Origin: a virus
DNA: 64,000 nt
IMG/VR virus record: IMGVR_UViG_3300023184_000072
Location: 22,305-86,304 of that record
Reading direction: 5' to 3' (one strand)
The notes beneath the pieces were generated by a model. The model saw nothing but the letters and a program-made list of their open reading frames with translations. It had not been told where the DNA came from and ran no database searches. Positions 48,226-57,955 of the stretch are shown here, one piece after another. The translations under genes were made by a program, and so were the position numbers. The stretch's first letter is position 1. Each line of letters opens with the position of its first letter.

Positions 48226-49788
48226 TTAGAATTGTGGGATTTCCTCGATCAACACAGTTCTTGATAAATCTTCAATGAATACATCACATCTGTCTTTCAT
48301 CCAGATTTCGTATCCTGGGAATTTGTTAGCACTTGACATACCTTGAGATTTAGCAAAACCTAAGTGGTGACGAGTACCATCAATATAACCCCATGTCATA
48401 GAAGGAGCACCTTTCATTCTCACTTCTCTAATGTTATTCACCATTGAACCATCAGACATTGGAGAAACATCAAACACCATAAATACTGGAGTAGATTTTT
48501 TGTTTTGTCCAAACTCTAAGTTAGTTTGTGGTAAATCTAATTCTTTTAAGTGAATCAATTCAACTCTACCAGTCTCACGAGTTACCATTGCATCAAATGC
48601 AAAGTTGTAAGTGATATGTTGTCCTTCACCTTGCATATATCTGTTTCCAGAATCAGCCATGAAAGTAAGACCAGAGTTTAATGCATCTGTTTTTAAAGCT
48701 TGTTGGAATACATCAAATCCAGCTTCATTAGTATACATTTTTACACTTCTGTCTTTAACATCCACTCTTCTGTAGAATAAATCTCCAAATACTGAACGGA
48801 TTAAGTTAGCAGAGAATTCACCTCTGTTATATTGTACCAAGTTTCCATTGTTACGCATTCTGTGGTATACACCTGCAGATGTACGTTTCAATTCTTGTTT
48901 AGAACCATTAGTTTTAACTGTACCTGGTTTAGCCCAAATCATACGTTTAACTTTCAATTCTAACATTGATTTACGCATCCAGAATTCAATGAACGGTTCC
49001 CATTTAACATCATTACGAGTTAAAGGTAATTGGTTTCTTCTTTGTGGAGCATATACTAAGATGTCTAATGGCTTACCAGAAGAATCTCTCATCATTTTAT
49101 CATCAGCCCATTCAGTGATTTTGTGCTCATAACCATATGCAGAACCTAAAGATTCAAACATTGTGATTTGCTCACCTAATCTTGGAAGACCTAATAAGTC
49201 TTGATCAAACTCACCAATAGCAGCATCAACTAATTCTAGTTCAACACCATACTGTAAGAAGGTAGGATTAACAAAATCAATTGTTGGGTTATCAGTTACT
49301 AATGTAAATGAATACAAGTAACCCATGTTCCAAGGCACTGGATCTTTGATTACATAGAATCTAGGACCGTACTGACGAGTACCTACAGATATGATTGCAT
49401 TTTTAGAAAACTCATTAGTATCTAATACTAAAGTGAATTCTTGACCATCAATACCTGTCTTACCAGCATCAATTAATTCTTGCGTAGAAGCAGGAATGTC
49501 AATAATTTTTGGGAATTTGTAAGGAACAGCTATTTGCCATTTCCATGCATCACTATTATTATCAATGTAATAAGGTGTGCTTTTGTTGATCATGTCCAAA
49601 AAGTCATTACTGTACAATGAGCTCTGAGTATATAAAGAAATGATTTTCTTGTCATAATCTGCAGGCTCAGTAGAGTGAAAACTCTCTAAGTGATTGGAGT
49701 CTGTAAGTTTACCTACTGCACGCTTGTCCATAGAAGCTACTCTAGCGTAAGTAAAACCTGTTAACCCAGGGATTGTTTGAATTGCCAT
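48226..49788 (-). CDS. Major capsid protein (520 aa)
   Basis: The position (after portal and a scaffold-like gene) and length fit the HK97-fold capsid protein of crAss-like phages. Typical stretches are MAIQTIPGLTGFTYARVASM, SLYTQSSLYSNDFLDMINKS, YGPRFYVIKDPVPWNMGYLY and WAKPGTVKTNGSKQELKRTS. The ending MKDRCDVFIEDLSRTVLIEE is beta-rich. The gene is richer in G and C than its neighbours, as is common for highly expressed genes. Gaps of 37 and 157 bases on its two sides suggest separate mRNA control. Identification is by context and remembered family features. Confidence 0.85.
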   Translation of the reverse strand: MAIQTIPGLTGFTYARVASMDKRAVGKLTDSNHLESFHSTEPADYDKKIISLYTQSSLYSNDFLDMINKSTPYYIDNNSDAWKWQIAVPYKFPKIIDIPASTQELIDAGKTGIDGQEFTLVLDTNEFSKNAIISVGTRQYGPRFYVIKDPVPWNMGYLYSFTLVTDNPTIDFVNPTFLQYGVELELVDAAIGEFDQDLLGLPRLGEQITMFESLGSAYGYEHKITEWADDKMMRDSSGKPLDILVYAPQRRNQLPLTRNDVKWEPFIEFWMRKSMLELKVKRMIWAKPGTVKTNGSKQELKRTSAGVYHRMRNNGNLVQYNRGEFSANLIRSVFGDLFYRRVDVKDRSVKMYTNEAGFDVFQQALKTDALNSGLTFMADSGNRYMQGEGQHITYNFAFDAMVTRETGRVELIHLKELDLPQTNLEFGQNKKSTPVFMVFDVSPMSDGSMVNNIREVRMKGAPSMTWGYIDGTRHHLGFAKSQGMSSANKFPGYEIWMKDRCDVFIEDLSRTVLIEEIPQF

Positions 49789-49824
49789 TGTTATTCGTTT
49801 TTGTTAATTATTATTTATTTTTTG

Positions 49825-51075
49825 TTATTGAAACCATGAATTAGATTTAGCACCAGTAGTGCCTACAGATGTTTTAGCTTTAGTCACTTGTCTTGCAACT
49901 TCTCCAAATAATTGGTTAGACTGTTTAGTCATACCTGTTCTTTGTATAGTTGATAATGTAGGATCTTTTTCTAACATTTTAAGTAGAAGCCCCACCTTCA
50001 CTTTCATTGCATGGTTTTCTGGTTTTTTCATATCCAGGATAGCACGATCAAAGTCTGTTAGTGTTTCTCCTGTAGGAGTTTTCCACTTGTCAACTAATAA
50101 GAAGTCTTGTAGTTCTGTTGCTAATTTTGGATTGATAGGAATACCATCAAACTCTTTTGCTTTCACCTTATCTTGTAAGATGGATTGCACATTATTTATA
50201 TACTGATTTTTAACAGCTTGTTTTTGTTGTAACTCTTGTTGAGCATTTGATTCCATTTCTTGTAACTTAGCTGCTTCTTTTTTAACTAACACCTTGTGGT
50301 GTTTAGCAGCTACATTCTCAAGATCTCCATAGTTTTTAAGTCTTTCAACTTCTGTTTCTACATCTTCTGGATCAAAACCTTGATTGGCTAAAGCCTGTTT
50401 CATTATTCTAATTTGGTTATCTTCACTTGAAAGATCCATTTCAGCAAAGTTTACCACTTGATTATAAACACCAAAGTAATCTTTTGGATTAACTCCTTTT
50501 ACAAATATGGCATCAAAAGCTTCCTGGTAATCTTCTCCAAATTGTCCTATGAAGTTTTGTACTATTTCACTAGCACCTTTTTTCTTCTCTTCATTAAATC
50601 TTTCTAAGAATTCTTCTGCAGTGGTTACTGGTTCTTGATCTTCATCATCAGATGTAAACACTCCTAGTTTATAAAGATCATTTGCAAGAGCAGTGAATTG
50701 TGTTTCTTCTGGAGCATCATCTGTATTATCTGCATCATCATCAGTTGCAGGTTTTGCAGGTTTTGATACTGGAGGAATATCTTCATCTTCATCTTCATCA
50801 GTGTTATCACCTAAGAAGTTTGATATTAAAGATTGTCCTTTTTCTTTATCATCAGCATCATCATCAACTGGTGTTACCTCTTTACCTTTTGGTACTGCTG
50901 GTTTAGCAGGAGGTGTAGCAGGTTCTGCATCTTTAATAATTGCAGTGACATCTTCTGGGTTAGAAGTAGATGTTTCAGGGGAAAACAAGTCATTCAATAA
51001 TTCTTGATTACCCATTCCCATGTCCATAGTATCTTGGATACTAAAGTTACCCATAGTTTCTAAATTATCAGCCAT
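49825..51075 (-). CDS. Scaffold-like acidic protein between portal and capsid (416 aa)
   Basis: Residues about 30-130 are extremely acidic and low in complexity (DDDADDKEKG, NTDEDEDEDIPP, TDDDADNTDDAPEE). The rest is helical with a long coiled coil (LQEMESNAQQELQQKQAV near 275-300) and ends SVGTTGAKSNSWFQ. Acidic, helical, non-globular proteins encoded between portal and capsid are typical scaffolds or inner head proteins. No protease motif is seen in this protein. The scaffold role is inferred. Confidence 0.65.
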   Translation of the reverse strand: MADNLETMGNFSIQDTMDMGMGNQELLNDLFSPETSTSNPEDVTAIIKDAEPATPPAKPAVPKGKEVTPVDDDADDKEKGQSLISNFLGDNTDEDEDEDIPPVSKPAKPATDDDADNTDDAPEETQFTALANDLYKLGVFTSDDEDQEPVTTAEEFLERFNEEKKKGASEIVQNFIGQFGEDYQEAFDAIFVKGVNPKDYFGVYNQVVNFAEMDLSSEDNQIRIMKQALANQGFDPEDVETEVERLKNYGDLENVAAKHHKVLVKKEAAKLQEMESNAQQELQQKQAVKNQYINNVQSILQDKVKAKEFDGIPINPKLATELQDFLLVDKWKTPTGETLTDFDRAILDMKKPENHAMKVKVGLLLKMLEKDPTLSTIQRTGMTKQSNQLFGEVARQVTKAKTSVGTTGAKSNSWFQ

Positions 51076-51218
51076 ATGTAGTTGTATTTATGTTTGGTTT
51101 TATTTATGTAAAAGTATAATAAGAGTTTTTAATATCAAAGAGTTATGTATTAATATCATCCAATTTTCTGGATAATATAGCATTAATATATTTTTCTCCT
51201 CCGAAGAAAAGAAGTTTT

Positions 51219-53804
51219 TTAACCTTTTTTGTTATTTCTACCCTTGGCATTTTCTTTTGCAACAGCAAGATCGTTTGCCATATTTTCTCTAGCCACTTGT
51301 AATTTCTCTTTTTCTATAGACATTTTATCAGTAGCTTGTTTATTTTTAGATTGTAAATCAGCCATCTTAGCTTGGTAGTTTTTAGTGGCTACATCTTGAT
51401 CATGTGCTAATCTACTAACTTCCATTACATCAGGAACAGCATTAGCATTAACATCTTCTGATTCCACTTTACCAAATCCTGTAGCTTGTATAATAGCAAT
51501 CTTCTCTTTAGATAGTCTATCAAGTTCTTTTTGATAATCATCATGAGCCATTTGCTCTGTATGTTGTTGGATGGCAAATTCTTGTGCAGCTTGAGCTTGT
51601 TGTTGTTGAGCTTCTTGCTGTTGTTGAGCAAGTTGTTGAGCTTGTTCTTGTTGAGCAATTTGTCTATCTCTAAGATCTTTAAATGTTTTCTTAAGCTCTC
51701 TTTGAGATTTAGAACTGTATAATTCTACTACATCATAAAGCGTGCCACCATTTTGAATAATAGCTTGAGAAAGTTGTCTAAGTTCATTAAACATTTGTGT
51801 ATCCTCTGGTCTATTAGTTAAGAACACTTTCAAATCACGAAATGATAGATCAGATCCATTCACTTGTACAAATGCAGATTCTCCTTCAGATGTAATATAC
51901 GATAGAGTAGATTGTGGTTTAGCACTCTCTACATATAATGCAGCATCTATAATAGCTTGGTATAATTGTCCCATTACATATTCATGAGCTACAAATAAAG
52001 GCTCTGTTTGAGAATAACTCTGTTGCATAGCAGTGTTAGTACCTGTAGCACTTTCAGAAGCAGAAACAGTACCCATACGTTGTCTAGACATACCTATAAG
52101 TTCCCAACACTCAGCTTTAAGTTGTTGTGCTAATGTATAACGAGATTGTATCTCCTGTGTACGTGTAAGATCAAGAGCTGTAAACTGATTGAATGAACTT
52201 GGAGATTTCATGTTCTCTGGAGAGTCATCAATAAATACCACTCCTCTATTACGTGCTTCCATTTCCCATATATCAAGAGCATCTTGTGCATCTCCATCTT
52301 TAGGTATAGGTATATGACGTAATGACATTAACTGAACCTTACCAACTTCTTTCTCTAGAAGTTTATATAGTTGGTTCATACATACGTTATATAGCACTTG
52401 AAAAGGTTTCATAAGATCTACTAAGCTTTTTGCTTCTGTATTCTTCACCTCATATGTTGTACCTATTATAGGACAATAGTTTAATAACTTATATGGTTTG
52501 ATGTGATAAATGTCTGGACCAATCTTTATTCCTTGATACCATTGGTTAATCCATCCCCATTCTAATGATTGTTGTGTAGGTATAGTTCCTGATTTGTAAT
52601 TCTCGTCAACTAGAGTTGATTGCTCATTACCCATTTCATCTATATAAATAAGCTTACCTATTTTCTTTTTAGAAATCCAATAACTTCTAACAACAACATA
52701 CTTATAACCAAATGAACTTACATTATTAGTTAAGCCTAAAAAGTCTTTTAATCCATCATTGTTCTCTTTCATTTCTGATTCTATAATCATACGTGTTTGT
52801 AACACTAATGGGTCAAATGTATCATACATTACAGAGTCTTGTCCAGGGATAGCATCTGGATTACCTAGATTAGATTCTCTAACATTAATTAATCCATAAT
52901 CTTGTAATGAACTACGTAAGTGGTCAATCTCCTCTTTTGTAAGATCTGGTACGCTTTCAATGATCTCTGAAAGTTCCATAACTTCCACTGTCCCTGCAGC
53001 ATAAGCACCCTGAGCTCTTCCTGTGGGATCTGATATATATTTCCTATCAGGAGTGGTAAGAAACCAAGTGTTCTTTGGGTTAGCCACTTCGATGTTAAAT
53101 CCAAGTTTTGAGTTGTCTTCATATATATGATAAAATTCTCTAGCAGATATTAACATATCTCTAAAGGCATCTTCTGATTTTTCTTTTAAATTAAACTCAG
53201 CTTTTTGACAAGTAAGAACATGATTAGCCCATTTCTCAGCAATAGATGTATAGCTATCTAACTGATCTTTAACTTGTTCCATTGTCATTTGATCTAGTTG
53301 CTCAGGTTCAATTTGTTCTCCTGATATAGCAGCTTTTGTAGCAAGTTGTTGTTTCACTTGATTAATAACATATTGCTGAAGAGTGTCTGTTTTAAACTGA
53401 AGCTCTTCTGCCTTACTATCATCATCAAAAGCTTTCACTCTGAATGTATCAGGTCTTTTAGATATTTCTCCTACCAACTCATTTACAGGAGTGGTGATAA
53501 TAGAATACATCTTTACATAAGCAGGAAGCTCTAGATCAGATGTAAGTACATCTGTAAAGCTTCTCACTTCTGGTTCTTGATAGAAATCTTCCATACGAAG
53601 AATTCCTTTCATAAGATCATAATTCTTAACAAATGTATCTCTGTTCTTTACATACTCAGCGTATGCTTTGTTTGAGAAATAATCCATTGTATTCTTTATC
53701 CAACTCTCATCTTGCTTTTCTTTCTCTGTCTTGAACTGATCAGGGAATATATTCAGATAAGCGTATCTGATAGTTGCATCTTTTGTATATCTAATTATTG
53801 CCAT
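51219..53804 (-). CDS. Portal protein (861 aa)
   Basis: The gene follows TerL with a one-base TAATG overlap and is long, as crAss-like portals are. The helical core contains LTSDLELPAYVKMYSIITTP, PFQVLYNVCMNQLYKLLEKE and ELIGMSRQRMGTVSASESAT with the nearby NTAMQQSYSQTEPLF. The last is a stretch I associate with this family. The C-terminal 130 residues are a Gln-rich coiled coil (QQEQAQQLAQQQQEAQ) that may form the barrel in the head. It forms the dodecameric channel for DNA entry and exit. Confidence comes from context plus fold-like features. Confidence 0.85.
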   Translation of the reverse strand: MAIIRYTKDATIRYAYLNIFPDQFKTEKEKQDESWIKNTMDYFSNKAYAEYVKNRDTFVKNYDLMKGILRMEDFYQEPEVRSFTDVLTSDLELPAYVKMYSIITTPVNELVGEISKRPDTFRVKAFDDDSKAEELQFKTDTLQQYVINQVKQQLATKAAISGEQIEPEQLDQMTMEQVKDQLDSYTSIAEKWANHVLTCQKAEFNLKEKSEDAFRDMLISAREFYHIYEDNSKLGFNIEVANPKNTWFLTTPDRKYISDPTGRAQGAYAAGTVEVMELSEIIESVPDLTKEEIDHLRSSLQDYGLINVRESNLGNPDAIPGQDSVMYDTFDPLVLQTRMIIESEMKENNDGLKDFLGLTNNVSSFGYKYVVVRSYWISKKKIGKLIYIDEMGNEQSTLVDENYKSGTIPTQQSLEWGWINQWYQGIKIGPDIYHIKPYKLLNYCPIIGTTYEVKNTEAKSLVDLMKPFQVLYNVCMNQLYKLLEKEVGKVQLMSLRHIPIPKDGDAQDALDIWEMEARNRGVVFIDDSPENMKSPSSFNQFTALDLTRTQEIQSRYTLAQQLKAECWELIGMSRQRMGTVSASESATGTNTAMQQSYSQTEPLFVAHEYVMGQLYQAIIDAALYVESAKPQSTLSYITSEGESAFVQVNGSDLSFRDLKVFLTNRPEDTQMFNELRQLSQAIIQNGGTLYDVVELYSSKSQRELKKTFKDLRDRQIAQQEQAQQLAQQQQEAQQQQAQAAQEFAIQQHTEQMAHDDYQKELDRLSKEKIAIIQATGFGKVESEDVNANAVPDVMEVSRLAHDQDVATKNYQAKMADLQSKNKQATDKMSIEKEKLQVARENMANDLAVAKENAKGRNNKKG

Positions 53805-55828
53805 TATGTAAATAATTTATTTCTTGGTGTGTTAAACATTGATCTGCTTTCTGTAAACAGTGTCTTCTTTTTATTTTTTGTGAACATTGATTTCATTCTT
53901 ACATCTTGTTCTCCTCCTATTTTTCCCATAATGGGATCTAGTTTCATAGCAAGAGCTATTGCAAGTTCTGCAGCAATAATTCTATCAAAGTTACCTTGTT
54001 CATTATACTGAATCATTTCTTCTAGTAGAACAGGATCAAACATCTTTGACATTCCTTTTATCTCTGATATGATATTACCATCTTCATCCTTCTCTACATG
54101 TATAGCTTCTTCTGAATACTTCTTAAGACATCCATGTAAGAAGTCTCGTATTTTCTCAGAAGATCTATGTATTCCATAATCTCTTCTAACTGTTGTATTA
54201 GGAACTATTTCTTTTAACCAATCTGGTTGTCTTTCTAAATAATGCGCATCTCCTTTAGCTATCATATAATCAATAAACGAGATTTCGTCATTCTCACATA
54301 GAGCTCTAGCATTATAATACTTTATTAGATATCTAGCTTGTTCTTCCCATGTTTCTTTCTTATCTGGTCTAGCACAATAGCTAGCTACAAACATATCTTG
54401 ATACTTCTCTCCAGAAATAGCATGCATACGTTTGTATATATAGACAGATCCTAATGAACTTGAATATGCAGATTTACCTTGTCTATAAGGGTCAATCCCT
54501 GCAACATATAATCCATATGGAGGAGATTCAATTGGAAACTCATATATCACTACAGGAGCATCTTTGTTATCACTATTCTTTAATGGAAAGTTTGATATAG
54601 GAAGTTTATCTGTAAACTCATGTCTTACTCCTTGGCCATCATCATAAAGAACAACAGGTGTTCCTGTTCTTTCTTGATTTAATAGTCTAGCTTTCTGACG
54701 TTTAGCTGCTTCTATATCAAATATGTTTGTATCTTCATTTAAGAATATATCATCCACCTCTTGTGGGTAATACATCTTCTCTTTTAAATAAGCTAGTCTA
54801 TCACCAGCTTTCTTTAATCTTTCAAGATTGTCATTTGTAATCTTATCTGCCTTATCTTGATTAGAGACTAACATCTTTACATTATGTAGCTCAGATTCTT
54901 TTGGTTGTTCTAAATAAGCTCCTAAAGAAGATTCTTCTTTAGCTTCCATTCTATATTTATGGGAGATAAATAGTCCATGGATTCTTTGATCATCTTTAGC
55001 ACTATTGTATTCTAGGAAGTTAAAATTCTGTACATCGAACATTAAACTCTTTGCATCCATGAAATTCTGCATATCTCCACCTGTACCTGTAAGAATTGGA
55101 GAACAGCCCCAACCAAATGGTGTTGTAAATCCTGGTGTTGCAGCTTGTAGTCCTCTCAAGAAATTACCCTTACCTATCTCATCAATAATAAGCCTTCTTG
55201 GTTTTGTACCTGCAATAGCTTCCTCATTGTTACCACCATCTAAGTTACGAATAAGGATCTGAGAAAAGGGGATTCTCTCTCCTGCTTTTGTCTTGATCCC
55301 TAAAGTAACTTGGTTTTTCCAATTGTCTTCTACCCTCTGCCATCTCCATGCTTCTGGTAAGAAGTTTAATCCTTTGTCAATCTTATCTGTGATAAGCTTT
55401 ATATCAGGAGCATTCAATCCTGCAATAATGTTCTGGGAGTTCTCATCGAACGTTGCACCATGACCTATGTAGGAACTCTCAATTACTGACTTAGCCAAAC
55501 GTCTAATACCTAGTATTACTAGGCCTTTCTTTTCTGTATGTGCTCTATCTATTTCGTTTGTAATAATCCATTCGTTATCACGTAGATATGGGTTAGCATA
55601 TTTCTGTGATATACGTCCTCTATCATCTATCATATCCACTTCTGTATTCCAGAAGTTCAAATGCCAATATAAGAAAGGATTGATATATACACCACCCATT
55701 GTACAACCATCAATACATAGTTGTTTATGGTAGGCATAGAATGCTTTATATTCATCTGAGTCTTTTTGAGGAACTCTCTTCTGATTTATAAACCAATCTT
55801 TATAATCAATACTTTGTAGGCCTTCCAT
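53804..55828 (-). CDS. terL: Terminase large subunit (674 aa)
   Basis: The ATPase and nuclease motifs are visible. A deviant Walker A, GIRRLAKS, lies at 107-114. Walker B, LIIDE, lies at 213-217. In the nuclease domain Asp446 sits in VAGIDPYRQG, Glu512 in ALCENDEIS and Asp615 in FDRIIAAELAIA. This order (ATPase, then RNase H-like nuclease) is that of the phage DNA packaging motor, which cuts concatemers and pumps DNA through the portal. The start at 55828 shares its first base with the stop of a 110-residue gene (TAATG), and its stop overlaps the portal ATG in the same way, so the three are tightly coupled. Confidence 0.95.
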   Translation of the reverse strand: MEGLQSIDYKDWFINQKRVPQKDSDEYKAFYAYHKQLCIDGCTMGGVYINPFLYWHLNFWNTEVDMIDDRGRISQKYANPYLRDNEWIITNEIDRAHTEKKGLVILGIRRLAKSVIESSYIGHGATFDENSQNIIAGLNAPDIKLITDKIDKGLNFLPEAWRWQRVEDNWKNQVTLGIKTKAGERIPFSQILIRNLDGGNNEEAIAGTKPRRLIIDEIGKGNFLRGLQAATPGFTTPFGWGCSPILTGTGGDMQNFMDAKSLMFDVQNFNFLEYNSAKDDQRIHGLFISHKYRMEAKEESSLGAYLEQPKESELHNVKMLVSNQDKADKITNDNLERLKKAGDRLAYLKEKMYYPQEVDDIFLNEDTNIFDIEAAKRQKARLLNQERTGTPVVLYDDGQGVRHEFTDKLPISNFPLKNSDNKDAPVVIYEFPIESPPYGLYVAGIDPYRQGKSAYSSSLGSVYIYKRMHAISGEKYQDMFVASYCARPDKKETWEEQARYLIKYYNARALCENDEISFIDYMIAKGDAHYLERQPDWLKEIVPNTTVRRDYGIHRSSEKIRDFLHGCLKKYSEEAIHVEKDEDGNIISEIKGMSKMFDPVLLEEMIQYNEQGNFDRIIAAELAIALAMKLDPIMGKIGGEQDVRMKSMFTKNKKKTLFTESRSMFNTPRNKLFT

Positions 55829-56160
55829 TATTTTCTACCCTTTAAGAAATCTTCAGCCATACTTCCAAGCTCAACACCACCTCTAACAGGCACCACCTTT
55901 GCTTCTTCTTTCTCACGTAGTTTCTCAACTTGTTCAAGAAGAGCTAAATAGTTCTTCATTGTCTCTTGTACAAACTTACCTTGAGCTTCAATACTTGCAA
56001 TCACCATAGGCATAGCACCACCAGCTTTGGTTTCTTTCCATTTGATTCTATCCTCTAATGTGTGTAAGGGATTAGCATCAACGTATTGTTTCCAGCTTGA
56101 TAATTGTTCTTCAGCCCAATCAAGTTCTGTATTTATGTATGTAGTTTTCTTTATTGCCAT
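55828..56160 (-). CDS. Possible terminase small subunit or TerL partner (110 aa)
   Basis: A helical protein (MAIKKTTYINTELDWAEEQL) with a probable coiled coil at about 60-88 (KFVQETMKNYLALLEQVEKL). A short tail, AEDFLKGRK, overlaps the TerL start by one base. Gene position directly before TerL, small size and a coiled coil fit a small terminase, but no helix-turn-helix is obvious at the N-terminus. I offer it as a candidate only. Confidence 0.5.
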   Translation of the reverse strand: MAIKKTTYINTELDWAEEQLSSWKQYVDANPLHTLEDRIKWKETKAGGAMPMVIASIEAQGKFVQETMKNYLALLEQVEKLREKEEAKVVPVRGGVELGSMAEDFLKGRK

Positions 56161-56171
56161 TGTGTTTGTTT

Positions 56172-56435
56172 TTAGTCTTCCTCCTCTTCGAACAATGTTC
56201 TCTCCAAATTCATGCCATCTTTTATTATCTCCTCTATTTCATCTGTATGAGCATGATCTATATTAAGCTCTATCTCATACTTCTGTATAGCATATAACAT
56301 CTCTCTATCATCTAGGCCCCATAGATTAGATTCATCCAATGCTGTGGCAAGATGTCTTCCCATATTATATGTGGGATGAGCTTTATGTAAACGATCTAAA
56401 GCTTTTAGTATTTGGCGATAATAGTTTGGCTTCAT
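56172..56435 (-). CDS. Hypothetical small protein (87 aa)
   Basis: A helical, acidic protein (MKPNYYRQILKALDRLHKAH, ending LERTLFEEEED). It overlaps the upstream 93-residue gene by four bases (ATGA) and precedes the 110-residue gene by 11 bases, so it is clearly part of the packaging-side operon. No motif or family is recognised. Confidence 0.55.
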   Translation of the reverse strand: MKPNYYRQILKALDRLHKAHPTYNMGRHLATALDESNLWGLDDREMLYAIQKYEIELNIDHAHTDEIEEIIKDGMNLERTLFEEEED

Positions 56436-56713
56436 ATAAGATCATTTATATCTTCTTCAGAAAGACTTATGTTTGTATTCTTTTTGTTTTCATAAACATC
56501 TTCCTCATCACCATCTTCTGTAAAATCTATCTCTATCTTTCTCATAGTGTCTAGATCTTCAGAGATGTATTCAGGTTTCACCGTTATCTTCATTTGATCT
56601 GGTTCATTTGTCTCTGTTGATTCAGCTGTTATATCAATATAATCAGCACCTCCATCATATAGATCTGCTAACAAATTAATAAGGCTTTCTAAAGGAATTT
56701 TACGTAGTCTCAT
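56432..56713 (-). CDS. Hypothetical acidic protein (93 aa)
   Basis: The protein is acidic (EIDFTEDGDEEDVYENKK) with a beta-like centre (DYIDITAESTETNEPDQM, then KITVKPEY) and a short helical end. It overlaps the next gene by ATGA and its start overlaps the zinc-ribbon gene by 14 bases. I recognise no family. Its coupling suggests co-translation with the small genes on both sides. Confidence 0.55.
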   Translation of the reverse strand: MRLRKIPLESLINLLADLYDGGADYIDITAESTETNEPDQMKITVKPEYISEDLDTMRKIEIDFTEDGDEEDVYENKKNTNISLSEEDINDLI

Positions 56714-56963
56714 CTGGTATAGATTCAGGAAGCCATTTCTTCAATGGACATTCACATGTTAAACATTTTGTTTTTGCAGAGAGTGTACATCCACATTCTG
56801 TGCAATGTACATCAGGTCTCATTGTTTTATGTTTCGTAGAAACATGTTCACATTCATTACATATAGCCATTCTTGAAAGACTAACATGTTCTATAAAAGC
56901 TTTCTTTCTTTCTTCAGGAAGAAGATGATTCTTCCATCCCTCTATCACTTGCGCTATCTTCAT
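56700..56963 (-). CDS. Zinc-ribbon protein (87 aa)
   Basis: Three Cys clusters are present: C35/C38 (CNEC), C54/C57/C59 (CTECGC) and C67/C70/C72 (CLTCEC). His40 and His53 are nearby, consistent with one or two zinc sites. The first 30 residues form a helix (MKIAQVIEGWKNHLLPEERK). Small zinc-ribbon proteins of this kind occur beside the terminase in crAss-like phages, as I recall. DNA binding or a transcription-factor role is plausible but unproven. Its start overlaps the end of the IHF-like gene by 50 bases. Confidence 0.65.
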   Translation of the reverse strand: MKIAQVIEGWKNHLLPEERKKAFIEHVSLSRMAICNECEHVSTKHKTMRPDVHCTECGCTLSAKTKCLTCECPLKKWLPESIPDETT

Positions 56964-57303
56964 TTGTTTTTGGTTTTAATGAATATATACTAGTTGCTAT
57001 TATTTTTAATTTTAATTCAACAGCATCTCTTTTTGCTGGTGTAATGTTTTCATCTAGAAGCATATTCTTATACGCTTGTTCAATAGCCAACAACTTATTA
57101 TAATGTGTAATAGCTTTCTTTGTGTTAAATAAAAACTTACCAAACCCAGAAATTTCAACACTCTTATGTATGTTTACAGCATCATGTGCAGAATCAAATT
57201 GATGTGTAACAACAGCATCAATTATCTTCTCTGATATCACCATGTTGATTGACATCTTTTTTATTATCCACTCCTTCACTGACATTGATTGTGGCTTCTC
57301 CAT
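56914..57303 (-). CDS. IHF/HU-like DNA-binding protein (up to 129 aa)
   Basis: The core SEKIIDAVVTHQFDSAHDAV, then VEISGFGKFLFN, follows the HU/IHF pattern: two helices, then the beta strand with the SGFGKF turn. The DNA arm that usually follows is replaced by a longer helix (LLAIEQAYKNMLLDENITPA) and a Ser-rich tail, so it is a divergent member. IHF-like genes near the terminase are a known feature of crAss-like phages. The annotated start (57303) overlaps the HTH gene by 86 bases; MSINMVISEK (57255) or MVISEK (57243) would cut the overlap to about 26-38 bases. Confidence 0.7.
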   Translation of the reverse strand: MEKPQSMSVKEWIIKKMSINMVISEKIIDAVVTHQFDSAHDAVNIHKSVEISGFGKFLFNTKKAITHYNKLLAIEQAYKNMLLDENITPAKRDAVELKLKIIATSIYSLKPKTNEDSASDRGMEESSSS

Positions 57304-57634
57304 GTATTAGTTTTATATCTAACGTTAAATCTTTAGTGAAATCTATAGAGATGATTGGATTCACCTTCACCTTTCCATTCTCCTTAATAAATATACCCAC
57401 CTTCTTCAGTTTACTGATGATGTTGTTTATAGAAGGAGATGTACTATTATATGTCTTACAGAATTCTTCTCTTACATTAGCATATGTAATGTTTCCTTTA
57501 ATAGCTGTAAAAGAAATAAGTTGTATTTCTCTCTCTGTAAGATGTAGATTGTTTATAGAAGATAATACACTATAATATGTCATAGCTAATTCTATGTCAC
57601 TATCAACTATCTTCTTAAGTCTTTGTACTATCAT
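57218..57634 (-). CDS. Winged-helix-type regulatory protein, first gene of the late arm (138 aa)
   Basis: The N-terminal 90 residues look like a helix-turn-helix of the winged type: LTEREIQLISFTAIKGNITY, then SPSINNIISKLKKVGIFI with an ENGKVKVNP wing. The C-terminal part has ISIDFTKDLTLDIKL and an acidic tail. It is the promoter-proximal gene of the minus arm, next to the divergent control region, which suits a regulator. Its target is unknown. The -7-like box at 57654-57661 lies close upstream. Confidence 0.6.
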   Translation of the reverse strand: MIVQRLKKIVDSDIELAMTYYSVLSSINNLHLTEREIQLISFTAIKGNITYANVREEFCKTYNSTSPSINNIISKLKKVGIFIKENGKVKVNPIISIDFTKDLTLDIKLIHGEATINVSEGVDNKKDVNQHGDIREDN

Positions 57635-57955
57635 AATTTAGTTTTAATACTGACAAAGATATATAATAAAAATATATAAAATACATATATAGAAGAAATA
57701 TTTTATTCCTATGCTATATTATGAAAACTTTTTTATATAGATCTATATAGAAGACCAAGCCCAACCACCGCCCCAAAGGTATAACATAATTCTTATACTT
57801 TCCAAACTTTTTTAAAATTTTTTTTTCCAAAATTTAGAAACCCTTTGTGTATGTGGGAATGTTGACCACTCCATATCAAGACCCCCCATACAATTTGAGA
57901 GATTGGGGTACTCCCCCATGCTTCTAATAGGTCTAACCATAATCTAAAACTAAAG
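57635..57955. promoter_or_regulatory. Divergent control region between the two arms
   Basis: There is no convincing gene in these 320 bases. On the minus strand TATCTTTG (57661..57654) matches TAnnTTTG about 20 bases before the HTH gene, without a clear TTG upstream. Beyond this the region is AT-rich with a poly-A/T block near 57805-57835. It then turns abruptly C-rich (57884-57890 and 57912-57917), including a small hairpin GGGG-TACT-CCCC at 57905-57916. I infer it carries promoters for both arms. Confidence 0.5.
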
